Shown here: positions 1 to 11,500 of the stretch, piece by piece
Layout of the letters: each line of letters opens with the position of its first letter
Position numbering within the stretch: the first letter of the stretch is position 1
Assembly: GCA_022393335.1 (NCBI GenBank)
Contig: JAJEKB010021353.1
Coordinates: 391,730-455,729 of the forward strand
DNA from: Macrotrachela quadricornifera
Taxonomy: Eukaryota; Rotifera; Eurotatoria; Philodinida; Philodinidae
DNA length: 64,000 nt
Direction of reading: 5' to 3'
The notes under the pieces: generated by a model
The model's database searches: none
Told to the model about the DNA's origin: nothing
What the model saw: the letters and a program-made list of their open reading frames with translations, nothing else
Made by a program: the position numbers and the translations under genes

Positions 1-600
1 CTCATATTCTGAGCGTATTCAGGAGTAGACATTCATATGTTCTCCAGGAACTTTGTGATGAAATTGATGCACTCGAATTGAACAATAATCAACATCATAG
101 TGATGAAAATACGATAAAATATCCTGATTATGATATTGTTGCACAATTACCATATGTGAATTTGGTCATTTCAGAAGTGTTGAGAATGTATTCTCTTGAG
201 AATTTTGCTGTTCAAAGATGTGCTATCACGAGGATATAACTATACAAGGAATCGATATTAAAAAAAGGTAACGCATGAAATTTGATAGTTAGAAAAAGTT
301 TATTAAACTAATCGTCTATTCAATTCATTATGATATTGTTCTTTGATGTTCGGATGAATCGTATAGTTTTATACCTGAACGTTATCAAATAAAATGTCGT
401 ATTTAACATTTGGAACAGGTTCACGTATTTGTGTTGGTATGCGCTTTGTATTGATGGAAATAAAGGTTCTATGAACAAGATTACTTTGAGAGTATACTAT
501 TGTGTCTGGTGATCATTTTGAAAGTAAATTCAAGATTTTGGATCGAATAACAATTACACCAGAAGAAATTTGGATTAAATTAGTGAATAGAAATATTTAA
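1..600 (+). pseudogene. Cytochrome P450 C-terminal half, decayed
   Basis: The heme-thiolate monooxygenase core is recognisable in broken frames. Bases 36-239 read through a helix-K block ending PYVNLVISEVLRMYS, where E-V-L-R is the ExxR pair that fixes the heme pocket. A one-base loss follows, and the next frame gives TIQGIDIKKG, the usual strand after helix K. A PERF-like segment (FIPERY) lies near 370-390, and the heme-binding loop FGTGSRICVG spans 409-438, with the axial cysteine codon at 430-432. A C-terminal tail ends in a stop at 598-600. In-frame stops and frame changes between these blocks show that the gene is dead. The N-terminal half lies outside the window. The spacing of motifs is that of microsomal CYP3/CYP4-type enzymes; the subfamily is not assigned. 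Confidence 0.8.
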
Positions 601-698
601 CAAAGTCCAATTATTAGATAACTAATAACTCTATCAAGGATAAGAACTGATGTGTATATATTTATTTGACTTCGTAAGAATAAAAAAGAAAAGAATTT

Positions 699-1842
699 TC
701 ACGATGAAAAACTTTTTCGTTGCATAATAAAACTTGGTCTTTGATAATTTCCAATTTGATAAAATCGTTCTCCAACTTTCTTAAAATTGTATTGTTGATG
801 AAATTCTTGAGCTTTTACATTTCCTTTCCATACACCAAGCCACAAAGATTTTCCTGAGAATTGTTTTTCTAACCATGATAAACAAACATTCATCAGAGTT
901 TCACCAAGTTTATCATTTTGATATTGACGTAAAACATATAAACGATAAATTTCTTTATCTTTTCCTGTTTTAATATCATCTTTAGAGTACTTAAGGGCCC
1001 CCCCCCCGGGTCAAAAAAAATTTTTTTTCCAGAGCACTCAATCTTATTGAAATTTTTACTGAATATGTATCTGATCTTGGATAGTCTTCAGTAAAAAATT
1101 GAGTTCATAATATTGAGTTTTACGAGAGTTATACTGATATTAAGGGTGAAAAGTAGGGGCTCGTATTTCCAAGATTTCTCCACCATTTTAAATGCTAGAA
1201 AGCTCGGGTAGGTTTTAAAATGAAGCTAAAGCTCAGCGCTAGAGCATAGCAAAGCCGGTTTTTTGAAAAAAGCAAAAGTTTTTCTTGAAATAGGTTTTTG
1301 GTAAAACTTGATGTTAACTCTTTAGAAAACTCGATTTTTTCATAAAGAACTAAAATGAAAACAAAAATTCTGGCTTTGCTATGCTCTAGTGCTGAGTTTT
1401 AGTTTCATTTTAAAACCTCCCCGAGCTTTCTATCATTAGAAATAGTGGAGAAATCTTGGAAATACTAACAGATAAAACATAAAAAATACTCTCAAGAAAA
1501 ACGCAAAACAAATTTTGACTTTAAGCATTTTTCTGTGTTAGGCGTTTCGGAAAAATCGTTATAAAACCCTCAAAAACCATCAGAAAACCAATAAATCATA
1601 GTGCATTCGAAAGTACAGACTACGGGCTATCTGACTATGTATAAATCTGAAAATCGATATCTTTGACGAAAATTATTTTTTTTTGACCCGGGGGGGGGGG
1701 CCTTAATGGAACTACCATCGACATATGTTTCATAAAACGTTTGTTGATTAAGTTTAGCAAGTAAAATATTATCAGAATGATTCGTTTCACGAAGAATAAA
1801 TCGATTTTCTTTCGAATGAGAATTCATTCTTCCACATACCAT
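699..1842 (-). pseudogene. GNAT-family N-acetyltransferase gene split by a TTAA-flanked element
   Basis: Two open pieces on the minus strand, 1842-1707 and 994-699, encode the two halves of one small GNAT protein. With the intervening 708-bp element and one TTAA copy removed, the frame runs through without a break: 432 nt, 143 codons plus stop. The second half has the family layout: a beta-4/alpha-3 region LYVLRQYQNDKLGETLM (acetyl-CoA pyrophosphate loop; the usual Q/R-x-x-G-x-G/A has K at the first Gly), and the motif-B segment WLGVWKGNVKAQEFHQQYNF. The family transfers acetyl from acetyl-CoA to amines or N-termini; the substrate here is unknown. The start at 1842 (ATG, followed by VCGRMNSHSK) may be preceded by another exon. 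No other stop is visible, so the insertion is probably the only lesion and recent. Confidence 0.8.
995..1702. mobile_element. 708-bp non-autonomous TTAA element (piggyBac-type) with foldback interior
   Basis: The element is bounded by TTAA at 991-994 and 1703-1706. Its ends are inverted repeats: left GG(G)CCCCCCCCC followed by GGGTCAAAAA, right the reverse complement TTTTGACCC followed by a G run and CC. There is no coding capacity. The inside is a long imperfect palindrome: the arm at about 1167-1260 (TTTCCAAGATTTCTCCAC, then AGCTCGGGTAGGTTTTAAAA, then CTAGAGCATAGCAAAGCC) recurs inverted at about 1371-1465. TTAA target duplication plus TIRs is the signature of piggyBac-type transposition. 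A second member of the family lies at 46672-47396. Confidence 0.9.
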
Positions 1843-2647
1843 TTGAGTATATTCTAAACAAACAAAGTTTATCTAGTTTTATTTATTATCTTTGTGATTA
1901 ATAGTGAACGATGGAATCTCTCCTATACATAAAATGAATCTTACTTGATTGTATAAATACACGCATAGGTTTGTACATTTTATTCGCTGTGTAACAAGAC
2001 GATGAAGTCAATGAGTGAATCATTTTATGTCTAACACAACGTTCCCTTTCTCTTTCTCTGTCGAGGTTGATTTGAGAAAGAAAACAACATTTTCTTCACA
2101 CGTTGTCGATAACATATATAATACTTTATTTTGCTAAACCGAGACCGTTATGTGTACTAGAAATTAAAAAAATATACTATGAATTTGATTTTTTTGTTTT
2201 AATTTATATTATTTTCAGTATTATGTCTGAATAAACGATATTTTGATTTGTAATAAACTTTTCACTAAAAATAATACAATTAAACGTATTCAATAAACAA
2301 ATGATGTAAACTCTCTTCTACAGATATATTTGATCTATTTAATAAAGATAAAAGAACACATAAGTTCAATTTAAATTTATCTAAATAAAAAAGAAAAAGT
2401 TTCAAAATGAATATACATACTTTGTTTAAAGTTGGAAAACATAGAATCCATTGACCATTGAAGAAGGATTATAGGTATTGACCAAAATGTATGACGTTTA
2501 GAACTAATTAAACATTATTCGCTCAGTCTTTGTAATCAGTCTTCTAGTGAAATGTTATAAAATACATGGAAAGGACGTTAGTTCATGGGCTTATCTTGAT
2601 TTGTGTAGATTTTTCTAGGAAAAATTCGATGAATTTCAACTGAAAAG
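1843..2647. other. AT-rich intergenic stretch
   Basis: No supported gene. Short A/T runs and scattered start codons only. The first third is probably the upstream region of the GNAT gene on the minus strand. Confidence 0.5.
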
Positions 2648-2950
2648 TTGCCTACATTATCTTCTTCAACATATGGTTTCGGTTGTTTTTGTCCATTTAA
2701 CATTCTAACACAGCGAATCGCAATTGTTAGCGAGTCTTATGAACTATCTGATACTTCAGGAACAATCCTTCAACTCCTAACTTATGGTACACATGTTGTT
2801 CACATATCAGCAAATAACGAAAACAAGCATCTTATAAATTCTGAAAAAATCATGTGTTCTTCAAAATCTAGACATTATTTTCTACTTCCATACCATCACC
2901 TATTTACTATAGATGATATAAAAAAATCAATCGAAATACAGAGCAGTTAA
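2648..2950 (+). other. Unassigned open frame, about 100 codons
   Basis: A plus-strand frame is open here and ends in TAA after IEIQSS; its second half (THVVHISANNENKHLINSEK) has a protein-like composition with no low-complexity bias. It lacks an ATG at its 5' end. On the minus strand the first 150 bases are also open and read like protein (GQKQPKPYVEEDNVGNFSVE). I do not recognise either. It may be an exon or remnant of an unknown host gene, or chance. There is no splice signal convincing enough to extend it. Confidence 0.2.
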
Positions 2951-3046
2951 TGGTTTTTCTGAAAAATATAAGCAGTCCAGATATAAGATAAAAATGAAAA
3001 CATTCTCAACTTTCGAATCACCATTGCATCGAGTGATTTGAAAATA

Positions 3047-4187
3047 TTACAAATCATAAAATCGAAGTTCATTCATCGTTCGTATAACCAAACACTTTTT
3101 CTCGGCACCATTAATAAAAGCAGTTGTGTATATAAAATCATCATTTTTCGATGATGGATCAAACAGAACGTCCAACTCTTTCATATTCCTATCTTTATCA
3201 ATCAGCAACAACTTTCTCTCAGCACCAACGATATTGAGTAAGAACAGTTGATCTGGAAGACTGAGAAGATGCCAATATGGATTGGAAAATGAAAATGATC
3301 GCAGACGAGAACTGTGTTGCAGCATAGACAAATCGTATCTACCGTAGAATTCCAACCAAGTAAAAGAAAACGAGTGTGCTCCCGTAATTAATGCGACACG
3401 TGAACCATTGCTATTGAATTGAATTACACTAACAAGACGGTCGCGTAGTTTCCATATTTTAGAGCTTGATGGTCGCACTAATGTCCAATTATTGGTATTG
3501 AATGACATATTATAAGTTTGGACTGGATAATAGATTGATTCTGTACTCTTCGGCGCGACAATGAATGTATCAACATAGCAGGTGCAACATAACATCGATA
3601 GATCGAATTGCTTAATTGAGTAATAATTGTTTCGTTGTTAAGTCTAATGAATATAGTAATTTGTTGGACAAGATGAGAAATTGATTTAGATAGGAGGACC
3701 AACAAATATCACCTACGCTGAAATTACGCTCAATACTTAGCTGTTCAACTCCCTGATCATCTATTACACACAGGCGTTTAGGTGGATAGTAGAGTAAATA
3801 TTGGTCATTTGCAGTCATCGCAAGCGATCCTCCTTTACCATGAATCTGGACACAAAGGCGAGCTTTTCCTTGCAAACGATCGAATCTGAATTCAGAATTG
3901 AGGGTCGTTGTAGTTCGATTTTGAAAGAGGTTGATTGCTGAGGTCACATAGTGGAGCAACGGTTGCAACAGATGTGGTTCATTTGATTGTAGTTTTGAAG
4001 ATGAGGAACTGGTAGTACTTTGACTCTCATCACAAATCGAGTTTACAATCGAAATTGGATCAGGTAGCGGTTGTTCTTGTCGTGCTACGACTATTTCATT
4101 AGACGAAGATTCTCGTGTCGTAGTATCGTCATGATCGTCACACGCAATTGTATGCACTTCTGGAAAGCATTCACTATCTCTTGACAT
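3047..4187 (-). pseudogene. Predicted beta-propeller (WD40-like) protein, one frameshift
   Basis: Two consecutive minus-strand frames, 4187-3612 and about 3610-3047, form one protein of about 375 residues. Residues 1-75 are acidic and Ser/Thr-rich (DDHDDTTTRESSSN), probably disordered. From about residue 100 there are repeated strand patterns typical of propeller blades, for example GKGGSLAMTANDQYLLYYPP followed by RLCVIDDQG, SYLNQFLILSNKLLYSLDL and, in the second frame, VSVIQFNSNGSRVALITG. The first frame stops at TAA directly after KQLLLN; shifting one base there continues with KQFDLSMLCCTCYVDTF, so a single-base indel near 3610 explains the break. It could be a true lesion or a consensus error. 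Function is unknown; propellers of this kind act as interaction platforms. The ATG at 4185-4187 is the first in frame. Confidence 0.5.
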
Positions 4188-5048
4188 TGTTCGATTTCTT
4201 TTAATCTAGAATAGAATGCGTTAAAAGCGCTACTTATGTAGAATGTGTAGTCGACACGACTTGTTGATCTCGGTGATTATCGCCTGTTGGTTCTTTCTCT
4301 ACCAATAATAACAAGGTCTATCTTAATTTTCAAAACAGTAGTTATATATAGATAAAGAAGATGGGAAAAACCAATGATATATTCGAAAGAAAGCATGACG
4401 AGAGAGGGAAAAGGCTTAGAAAATACCTTAATATGAGAAATAGAATAGAGCAGAAAAGAAAGATTTAAAAATACCATATCTATGAGTTATACTATAACAG
4501 AAACATACCAAGTAGAAGAGATTGCGTATACAATGCAAATAGATTGAAAGTAATAAATACGTTGTCACGTCGTGAGGTTTAATAAAATACGAATTAAGAA
4601 CGGTAGCTTTATTGATGAAGAGAGAGAAGAGAGGAGAACAAGAACAGATAAAGGAGATATCGGAAGATATATATCTAACACATATATATAACGACAGCTA
4701 TATATATGTGTATGTGTTGGATAAAACATGACAGGAAAGGAAAAACCCCATGACACATCATACGAAAGATAGAGATAATTCCACTATCGTATACTGCTAG
4801 ACGATATGGATTATTCCACTATTTCACAACACCAAAGAAGAAAAAACTTATATATGCATCAGAAATATACCATCTTCCAAAAAAACAAAAGGAAGAAAAA
4901 ACGAACAAGAAGAAAAATAAGCATGACCTCATATGTGAAGGAAGAGAAAAGAAAAAAAGCCATCTCTTTTTTCCAAGCATACACAAACGAACATATAAAG
5001 AGAAAACAGACTCCTTTACAACACACATTTAAAAGAAAAACATCATCC
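4188..5048. other. AT-rich intergenic stretch with TATATA runs
   Basis: No gene is supported. The stretch contains TA-rich runs at about 4666-4720. Open frames on either strand here are composed of Lys/Arg or Phe/Leu/Ser runs and reflect base composition. It separates the divergently oriented propeller gene and F-box exon and presumably holds both promoters. Confidence 0.4.
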
Positions 5049-5202
5049 ATGGCTGACACAACGATTTCATCATTCAATACATTGTCAGTAGAGTTAGTTT
5101 ATAGAATTCTTGACAAACTCGATGATCTAACAATTCTGGTATCATGTCGAAATGTGTGCACAAGACTTAATCTTATTATAGACACATATCATCGATATCA
5201 GG
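5049..5202 (+). CDS. F-box domain first exon (partial gene)
   Basis: ATG at 5049 opens MADTTISSFNTLSVELVYRI, followed by LDKLDDLTILVSCRNVCTRL: the F-box hydrophobic pattern (L..E....I...L...D......C...C..). F-box proteins bind SKP1 and deliver substrates to SCF ubiquitin ligases; bdelloids have large F-box families of this short N-terminal type. The frame runs into CAG followed by GTAATC at 5203, a plausible splice donor after the F-box (IIDTYHRYQ). No downstream exon is recognisable before the piggyBac insertion at 5750, so the gene is either truncated or its remaining exons are too diverged to see. Choosing 5049 rather than the upstream in-frame ATG at 4806 avoids a Lys/Arg-rich low-complexity leader. 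Confidence 0.6.
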
Positions 5203-5745
5203 TAATCTTTATTTTTTATTATTAAATCATATTTTCATTGTCTTTGATCTAATACTATTTTTTTTTATCTGAAATTTTCCAATCTAAAACAACAAAGAAA
5301 TACTGAAGAGTATCATATAGTTTTGCGAGCTTGCAGAATTCGGTATGCACGACGCATTCTAACGTTTGGATTTGATCATTTTTAGTAAAATGTAAAAACA
5401 AAGTAGAAGTAAAAAGAGCAAGTTTCACAGCTTCTTTTGATAAATATATAAACACGAAAGTAAATGATCAAAAAACCGAACCTTAACACCGGACTCGAGT
5501 GTGGAGTTCCTCTCTTGAAAGTATCTTCGAGAATTTGAGTACCTCTATTGTTACGAGAGTTAATCAAAAGGGAAAAGACAAGCTGCGAGAACCAGTATAT
5601 AAAGGGTGTAAACTAAGTTCTGATCCTTCGTGCAATATTTTTTTTCTATATGTTTCTAGTGTTTGAGAGGCTGATTTTTAATAGGATGTATATTATTATC
5701 CTAGTTGTACTTCATGGAAAAATTTCAGCTTTCTATCTATTATCA
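5203..5745. other. Sequence between F-box exon and piggyBac
   Basis: No gene is supported. It may hold an intron or the remains of the F-box gene 3' part; no acceptor followed by a convincing open exon was found. Confidence 0.3.
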
Positions 5746-5749
5746 TTAA

Positions 5750-7886
5750 CCCATTCAACCCGATTCAGTTTTCTCGAAAATTTTTTTCAAAAGGTTTTTT
5801 CGTGGACATTTACCTTTTAATAAATACACTTAATGACCTTTTCGTTGTCTTCTATCGATTATTTATCTTTCTTTTCTTTATATCACTACACAATGAGTCA
5901 TTTTATTCTGCCGAGCTGAATAATCGCTCGGATTACTTTTTCGTTCTTTCCCATATTACGCAAAATATGTACTAGAAAAAGGAGGAAGTTTCCAGCTTTT
6001 TCTCTCGTATTCTTGTCTGTGTATGGTTTTGTATACAAATACGACCGGAGTTTTGGAATAATTCACATGTCGTTCGAAGAAATGGACACAGAAGATAGCG
6101 CTAGCTCACTCGATGAAGTGGATTCTGTGGATGACGATTTTGATGCAATGTGCCTTGAATCTGACGATTCTAATAAAGAAGATACTGGTGATGACATGGA
6201 TTCACATACTTGGAATGAAATAGAACCCGAATCCGATGCAGAATTCATGGAGGATTATGGATTAATCGACGATGTAACTTCTGTTTCAGGCGATAATACA
6301 ATCAATCCTATTGATTGCTATCGACATTTCGTAACGGACGAAATTATTGACCTCATAGTTCGTGAAACTAATCGATACGCACAGCAATACTTGCAAAATC
6401 ATGAGATTAGTAAACGGTCAATACTTCATCAATGGAAACCATCCACTAATGAAGAGATACTGAAGTTCTTTGGAATCATTATCGAAATGGGGTTGGTACA
6501 AATGCCAAAACTGAAATACTACTGGAGCAGTAGTCAACTGTACGGTTCAGACATCATTCGGAATGCTATGCCGAGGGAGAGATTCGAATTACTACTCAAA
6601 TTTTGGCATTTTTCGAACAATGATAATGCAAATGCGAATCAAGATAGGCTTTCCAAGTTGAAACCACTCTTGAATTTATTGAGAGCAAGGTGTTTGTCGG
6701 TATATGTACCTGGTTCGATTGTGACTGTTGACGAAACTATGATACCGTGGCAAGGTAGGCTTTTATTCAAACAATATATTCCTGGAAAAGCCCATAAGTA
6801 CGGAGTAAAAATGTACAAGTTAGCGGCTATCAATGGATACACCTGGAATTTTTTGATTTATACTGGTCAACAAGATCCTATGGTAGGTCTTGGACATGCC
6901 CAAACAGTCGTGATGAATCTATTGGATGGTCTTGAAGGATGCTATCGAACTGTGGTAGCTGACAACTTCTTTACTAGTATTCCTCTTGCCAAACGTTTGC
7001 TAGAAGATGATACATACCTTATTGGAACATTCAGAAGTAATCGTGTGGGATCAGGCAGCGAAGTTGTTCAAAGAAATCTCAGACGTGGAGAAATTTACGG
7101 TTTGGAGAATAAAGACGGCATAAAGCTGACCAGGTGGAAGGACAAAAAAGATGTCTTGATGATATCTACAAGACCGTCGCATTCAGTAACTGTGGTGAAT
7201 ACTGAAAGTACTACCAGCAAAAATGAAAGTATCATGAAGCCACAAGTTGTGCTCGATTACAACAAAGGAAAATTAGGTAGTGATTTATCTGATCAGCTAT
7301 CCTCATATTACACCTGTCTCAGGCGGTCAATAAAATAGTACCGGAAGGTAGCATTTGAATTGCTTTTCGGGACGGTGTTGGTCAATAGCTATTTGATATA
7401 CAAAGAAAACTACGTTGCAAGCAAAGTACCTATTCTGCATTTTCGTGAATGCCTTGTTCGATCTTTACTACTTGGCGTGTCGTTCGAGAACTTGAAGCCA
7501 GGCGTGAAATAGAAACCAGCTGCTCAAGCAAAACGTAAGCTTGCTGACCATAAACTCGAAGAAAAAGAAGGATTTGCTCGCGATGTTCGACGACGCTGTA
7601 CTGGATGCTACGAGAAAATTAGACAACAACAATCAAGAGAATCAAGCCTGGCAACAGCGAAAAAATAAAAACCTTTTGCTCTGATTGTGACAAGTTTTTT
7701 TCTCTTGATTGTTTTAACGAGAAACATTTCTCTATAAAATAAATGACGCAGAAATAGCTACGACAAAGCAGAAAGCTCATATTGTGTAGGGCACGGTCTA
7801 AGAACAAGGAGAGAAAGTCCTTTTCTGTTAGATATTTTGAAAACACAAAGTGAGACCCACCGGTGGATCTCATCGGGTTGAATGGG
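5750..7886. mobile_element. piggyBac transposon, copy 1, both ends present
   Basis: The element is 2137 bp between TTAA at 5746-5749 and TTAA at 7887-7890. Terminal inverted repeats are CCCATTCAACCCGAT on the left and ATCGGGTTGAATGGG on the right. A subterminal palindrome with core CCACCGGTGG lies close to the right end (about 7856-7868), and the same core occupies the corresponding place in copy 2 (15338 onward). It carries one transposase gene on the plus strand, inactivated by stops. Intact ends mean it could still be mobilised in trans. Confidence 0.93.
6067..7740 (+). pseudogene. piggyBac transposase, interrupted by stops
   Basis: DDE-type transposase that cuts at TTAA. The frame is open from 6013; the ATG at 6067 (MSFEEMDTED) is the likely start because copy 2 has the same start. 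Residues 1-90 are acidic. The DDBP domain starts at about 100, and the catalytic aspartates sit in VTVDETMIPW (D240 counting from 6013), VADNFFTS (D317) and GSDLSDQ (D424). The frame ends in TAG at 7336-7338, where copy 2 has the Trp codon of RRSIKWYKK. Translation beyond it continues as YRKVAFELLF, with a second TAG near 7510 and a one-base shift near 7665. The Cys-rich C-terminal finger is still readable (RRCTGCYEK, then TFCSDCDKFF). Without these lesions the protein would be about 550-580 residues, the usual family length. Confidence 0.9.
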
Positions 7887-7890
7887 TTAA

Positions 7891-8584
7891 AGTGGTATTG
7901 CCCCTAGTGAATGTACTCATCCAGAGAGTACGACTTGATAGCATGAGTACTCAAATTACTCGAGCAAATCCTTGAAAAAATTCATGAGTATGTCAAATAT
8001 ACGTACTCATACAAATCTTTCACTACACATCTACTTAGTATTAATGATCGAAAAGCTTTTTAGCACTTGAAAATGTTCTCTCGTAAGAAAAATAATTACT
8101 GACTACATTGTGCGAAAAAAAACTAGCTTTTCTGTAATGTATCTGAACAGAATATTTACAAAACAAAAAAAGAAAACGCTGCAAAACTTTTGACTCACTC
8201 AGTATTAGAAAACCTTTTAAAGAAGTCTGACCTGAGCGATAGTTAAAGCAGTTATTGAAAGTTCATAAGAAATAAACTCTGAAAAAGATGAACATCAACT
8301 TTCCTACTTTCTTGATATAAACAATTTTTAACAAAATTATGAATAAATCAGGAAAGTAAACCCGCTGCGAGACCTGAATTAAATAAAATAGTTTTAAAAA
8401 ATGTTCTAAACGAATAATATTGTATGTTTAGTTACTTTTATCTCTCTTTTGTTTCAACTAGAATATGATAAAATAAGAGCGAACAAGGTAAATAATGATA
8501 AAATTGATGTGGACACATAAAAGAAAAATAAATAGTTAAGGTCATTTTATTTTCATATTCATTTAATAGCAACATCAAAAACTA
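7891..8584. other. Intergenic stretch upstream of the rhamnosidase gene
   Basis: AT-rich, with no supported gene. It should contain the promoter of the gene starting at 8585. No clear TATA box position can be fixed because TA-rich words are common. Confidence 0.4.
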
Positions 8585-11500
8585 ATGCATTGCCTAAACT
8601 ACTGCGGCATTTTGCTTATATATGTACTTTACTCGATAGTCGATGCTCATCGTTCATCTCTATTCGATGTGCGTATAGATCATCACAAAGTTGAAACTAT
8701 TCAAGATTTAGTTATCAATAATCCACGACCTCGATTTTCTTGGAAAATTCATGCTTTGGACAATAAATCACAACGAAATATTCAACAAACAGCTTATCAA
8801 ATGCAAATTCAATCAATAAAATTAACTGAACGAGATAATGAATTTGTATGGGATAGTACACGTGTTGTGTCATCACAGTCAATTCATGTACCATATACAG
8901 GTCAATATGATCTTTTGCCATCAACGTATTACCGTTTTCGTGTACGAGTTTGGACACAAAATTCAAGAAAAACAAGTGAATGGACGGATTGGATCCAATT
9001 TCGAACACCTATATTCAATTTACATGAATATCTGACAGAAAAAAATGATTTACTTTGGATTGGATCGACAAAGATCAATATGAATGAATTGAGAAAAGAA
9101 TTCATGGTACCAAATACTAATCCTATCAAATCGGCAATTGCTTATATATCTGGTATTGGCTATTATGAATTCTATCTAAATGGTAATAAAGTAGATCGAA
9201 GTCGAAAATTGGATCCTGCTTGGACATCCTACGAAAAACATACTCTACTTACTTCATTTGATTTGACAGAAAATATCACAGTTAGAATTTATGTTTTCTT
9301 TTAAAAGTTCATCTATAAAATTCATATATATATATATAGATTGGTATGAATGCTATAGGAGTCAAATTAGGTAATGGTTGGTATAGTCAAGAACAACATG
9401 GTAAATCTGGCTATGGTATATCAGGATTTATTTTATTTCAAAAAGGTTTTTCATTTGAGAATATTTTAGGTCCACCTCGTCTTATTTTTATCTTGTCTAT
9501 CATATTTGAGAATGGTAATGAAATGGAAGTTCTTAGTGATCAGACATGGACTGGTCGAGAAGGTTCAATTAAGCATGATAGTATTTATAATGGTGAAATC
9601 TACGATAGTCGAAATGATCGGTCTAATTGGGCTCGAGCCGGATTTAACGATTCTTCATCATTATGGATAATGCCGGAATCAATGCCATCACCATTGAATA
9701 GCTCGATCAATGGCTCGTTAATTCTTCAAGACATATTACCGATTCGAGCTGGGTCTGATGCATTACATTTTGAAGTTATGAAAGATAATCAACAACAAAG
9801 TTATTTAAATCTTGAAGATATAGGTGAAATCAAAGGTGCAAAATTAACCGATGGTGGAATACTTAAACCAATCGCCATGTGGATATCGGATTCAGGTACA
9901 TTTTCTATTTATCTCAGAGTGTAATCCTTTTGATCTTGAATTTTGTGGAACTCACATATTTTTTCGAAGAAAAATAGTGAGTGTAAGTTTTAAGTCGAGG
10001 TTTTCCCAGCTCCCCCTCCCCTTACAGACTGAGTCCCTCCCCCTTACAGACATCCCCTTACAGACACTATTTTGGAGGAAAATAGTGATTATGAGTTTTA
10101 AGTCGATTATGGAACTCATGTATATTTTCGAAGAAAATAATGAGTCGAAATTTTAAGGCTAAGTTCTAGCGCTTCCCATGCCCATTACAGGCAGCTTCCA
10201 TTACAAACACACTGCATCACAGACATCTTATATTACAGACAACTCTCCATCACTGGCAGATGCGATAGAATAAATTGTTTTGGTTTTCAATCCTTCTGCT
10301 TCACCTAAAGTTTCGATGCAACGATATATCGATAAAACTAGTAATAACATTAAAAATAATACAGTAAAATAGCTCACACCTTATATGAATATGTGAGTTC
10401 CACATTTTAGCCGCAAAGGGACTGCTCTGACGAGCTTTTTTTACAGGTGTTCAAACGTTTGATCTCGGTCAGAATATAGCAGGATGGTGTCGTTTAAGAT
10501 TTCATGGTCCATCTGGTTTTGGCGTATATATTCGTTATGGTGAAGCGATAACTCAACCAGTTGTATCCACGAAGTAAGATCTTAATAATTTAGTATTTTA
10601 TCATAGTTATTCATTTGAAGTCATTCTACTCGCAATATTTACACAGAAAATCTTAAAGGAGCCGCAGCATCTGATACTTATGTATTGCGTGGAGATCCTA
10701 ATGGTGAAATCTATGAACCAACGTATAAGATTTTTTTAATACTTTCCATCATTTATTTTTGATTTGTTCTCCTTAGTTTCACCATTCATGGTTTTCGTTA
10801 TCTGTCTATTTTCGGTCCACCGAATGAATTGACACGAGATGATGTTGAATGTCCTTTTGTACACAGTGAAACAACGGTGAAAGGTCATTTTTCTACGAGT
10901 AATCCAATCATCAATCAAATTCAACACAATATTCAATGGACTCAACTAAGTAATCTTATGTCTGTGCCTACTGATTGGTCTGTTATAATTATCTATTTGT
11001 TATTAACAAGCTTTTTTTCTTTATTTTTTTATAGTACAGAACGTGATGAACGTCGAGGATGGTTAGGTGATGCAGCATTAACAGTTGATGAAGCATTATA
11101 CAATTTTGATTTAATCAAATTCTATGGAAATTTTCTCAATCGAATCGTTGATGATCAATTAGACAATGGTGAATTACCTAATTTTGTACCAGTTGGTAAT
11201 TATCCATCTGCATCATATTGGGGTCCTAATTATCCACCTGATCCAAATTGGGCTTCTGCATTACCAACAATAACTTGGCAAATTTATCGACATTATAGTG
11301 ATGTTCAAACACTAAAAGATAATTATAATGATATTGTTGCACATATAAAATATTTTCATGGTCTTTACAATACAACAGGTCTTGCTAATTTTACTGTTCG
11401 ATATGCTGATTGGGTTCCACCATCACCTGAACCCATGACAAATAGAGGTTTAATTGGATCATTTGGTTTTCTTCATGATATCAATCTTTTAATTGAGATA

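Noticed and set aside
4806..5048. Lys/Arg-rich N-terminal extension of the F-box frame
   Set aside because: Low-complexity A/G-rich sequence; the F-box has its own ATG at 5049.
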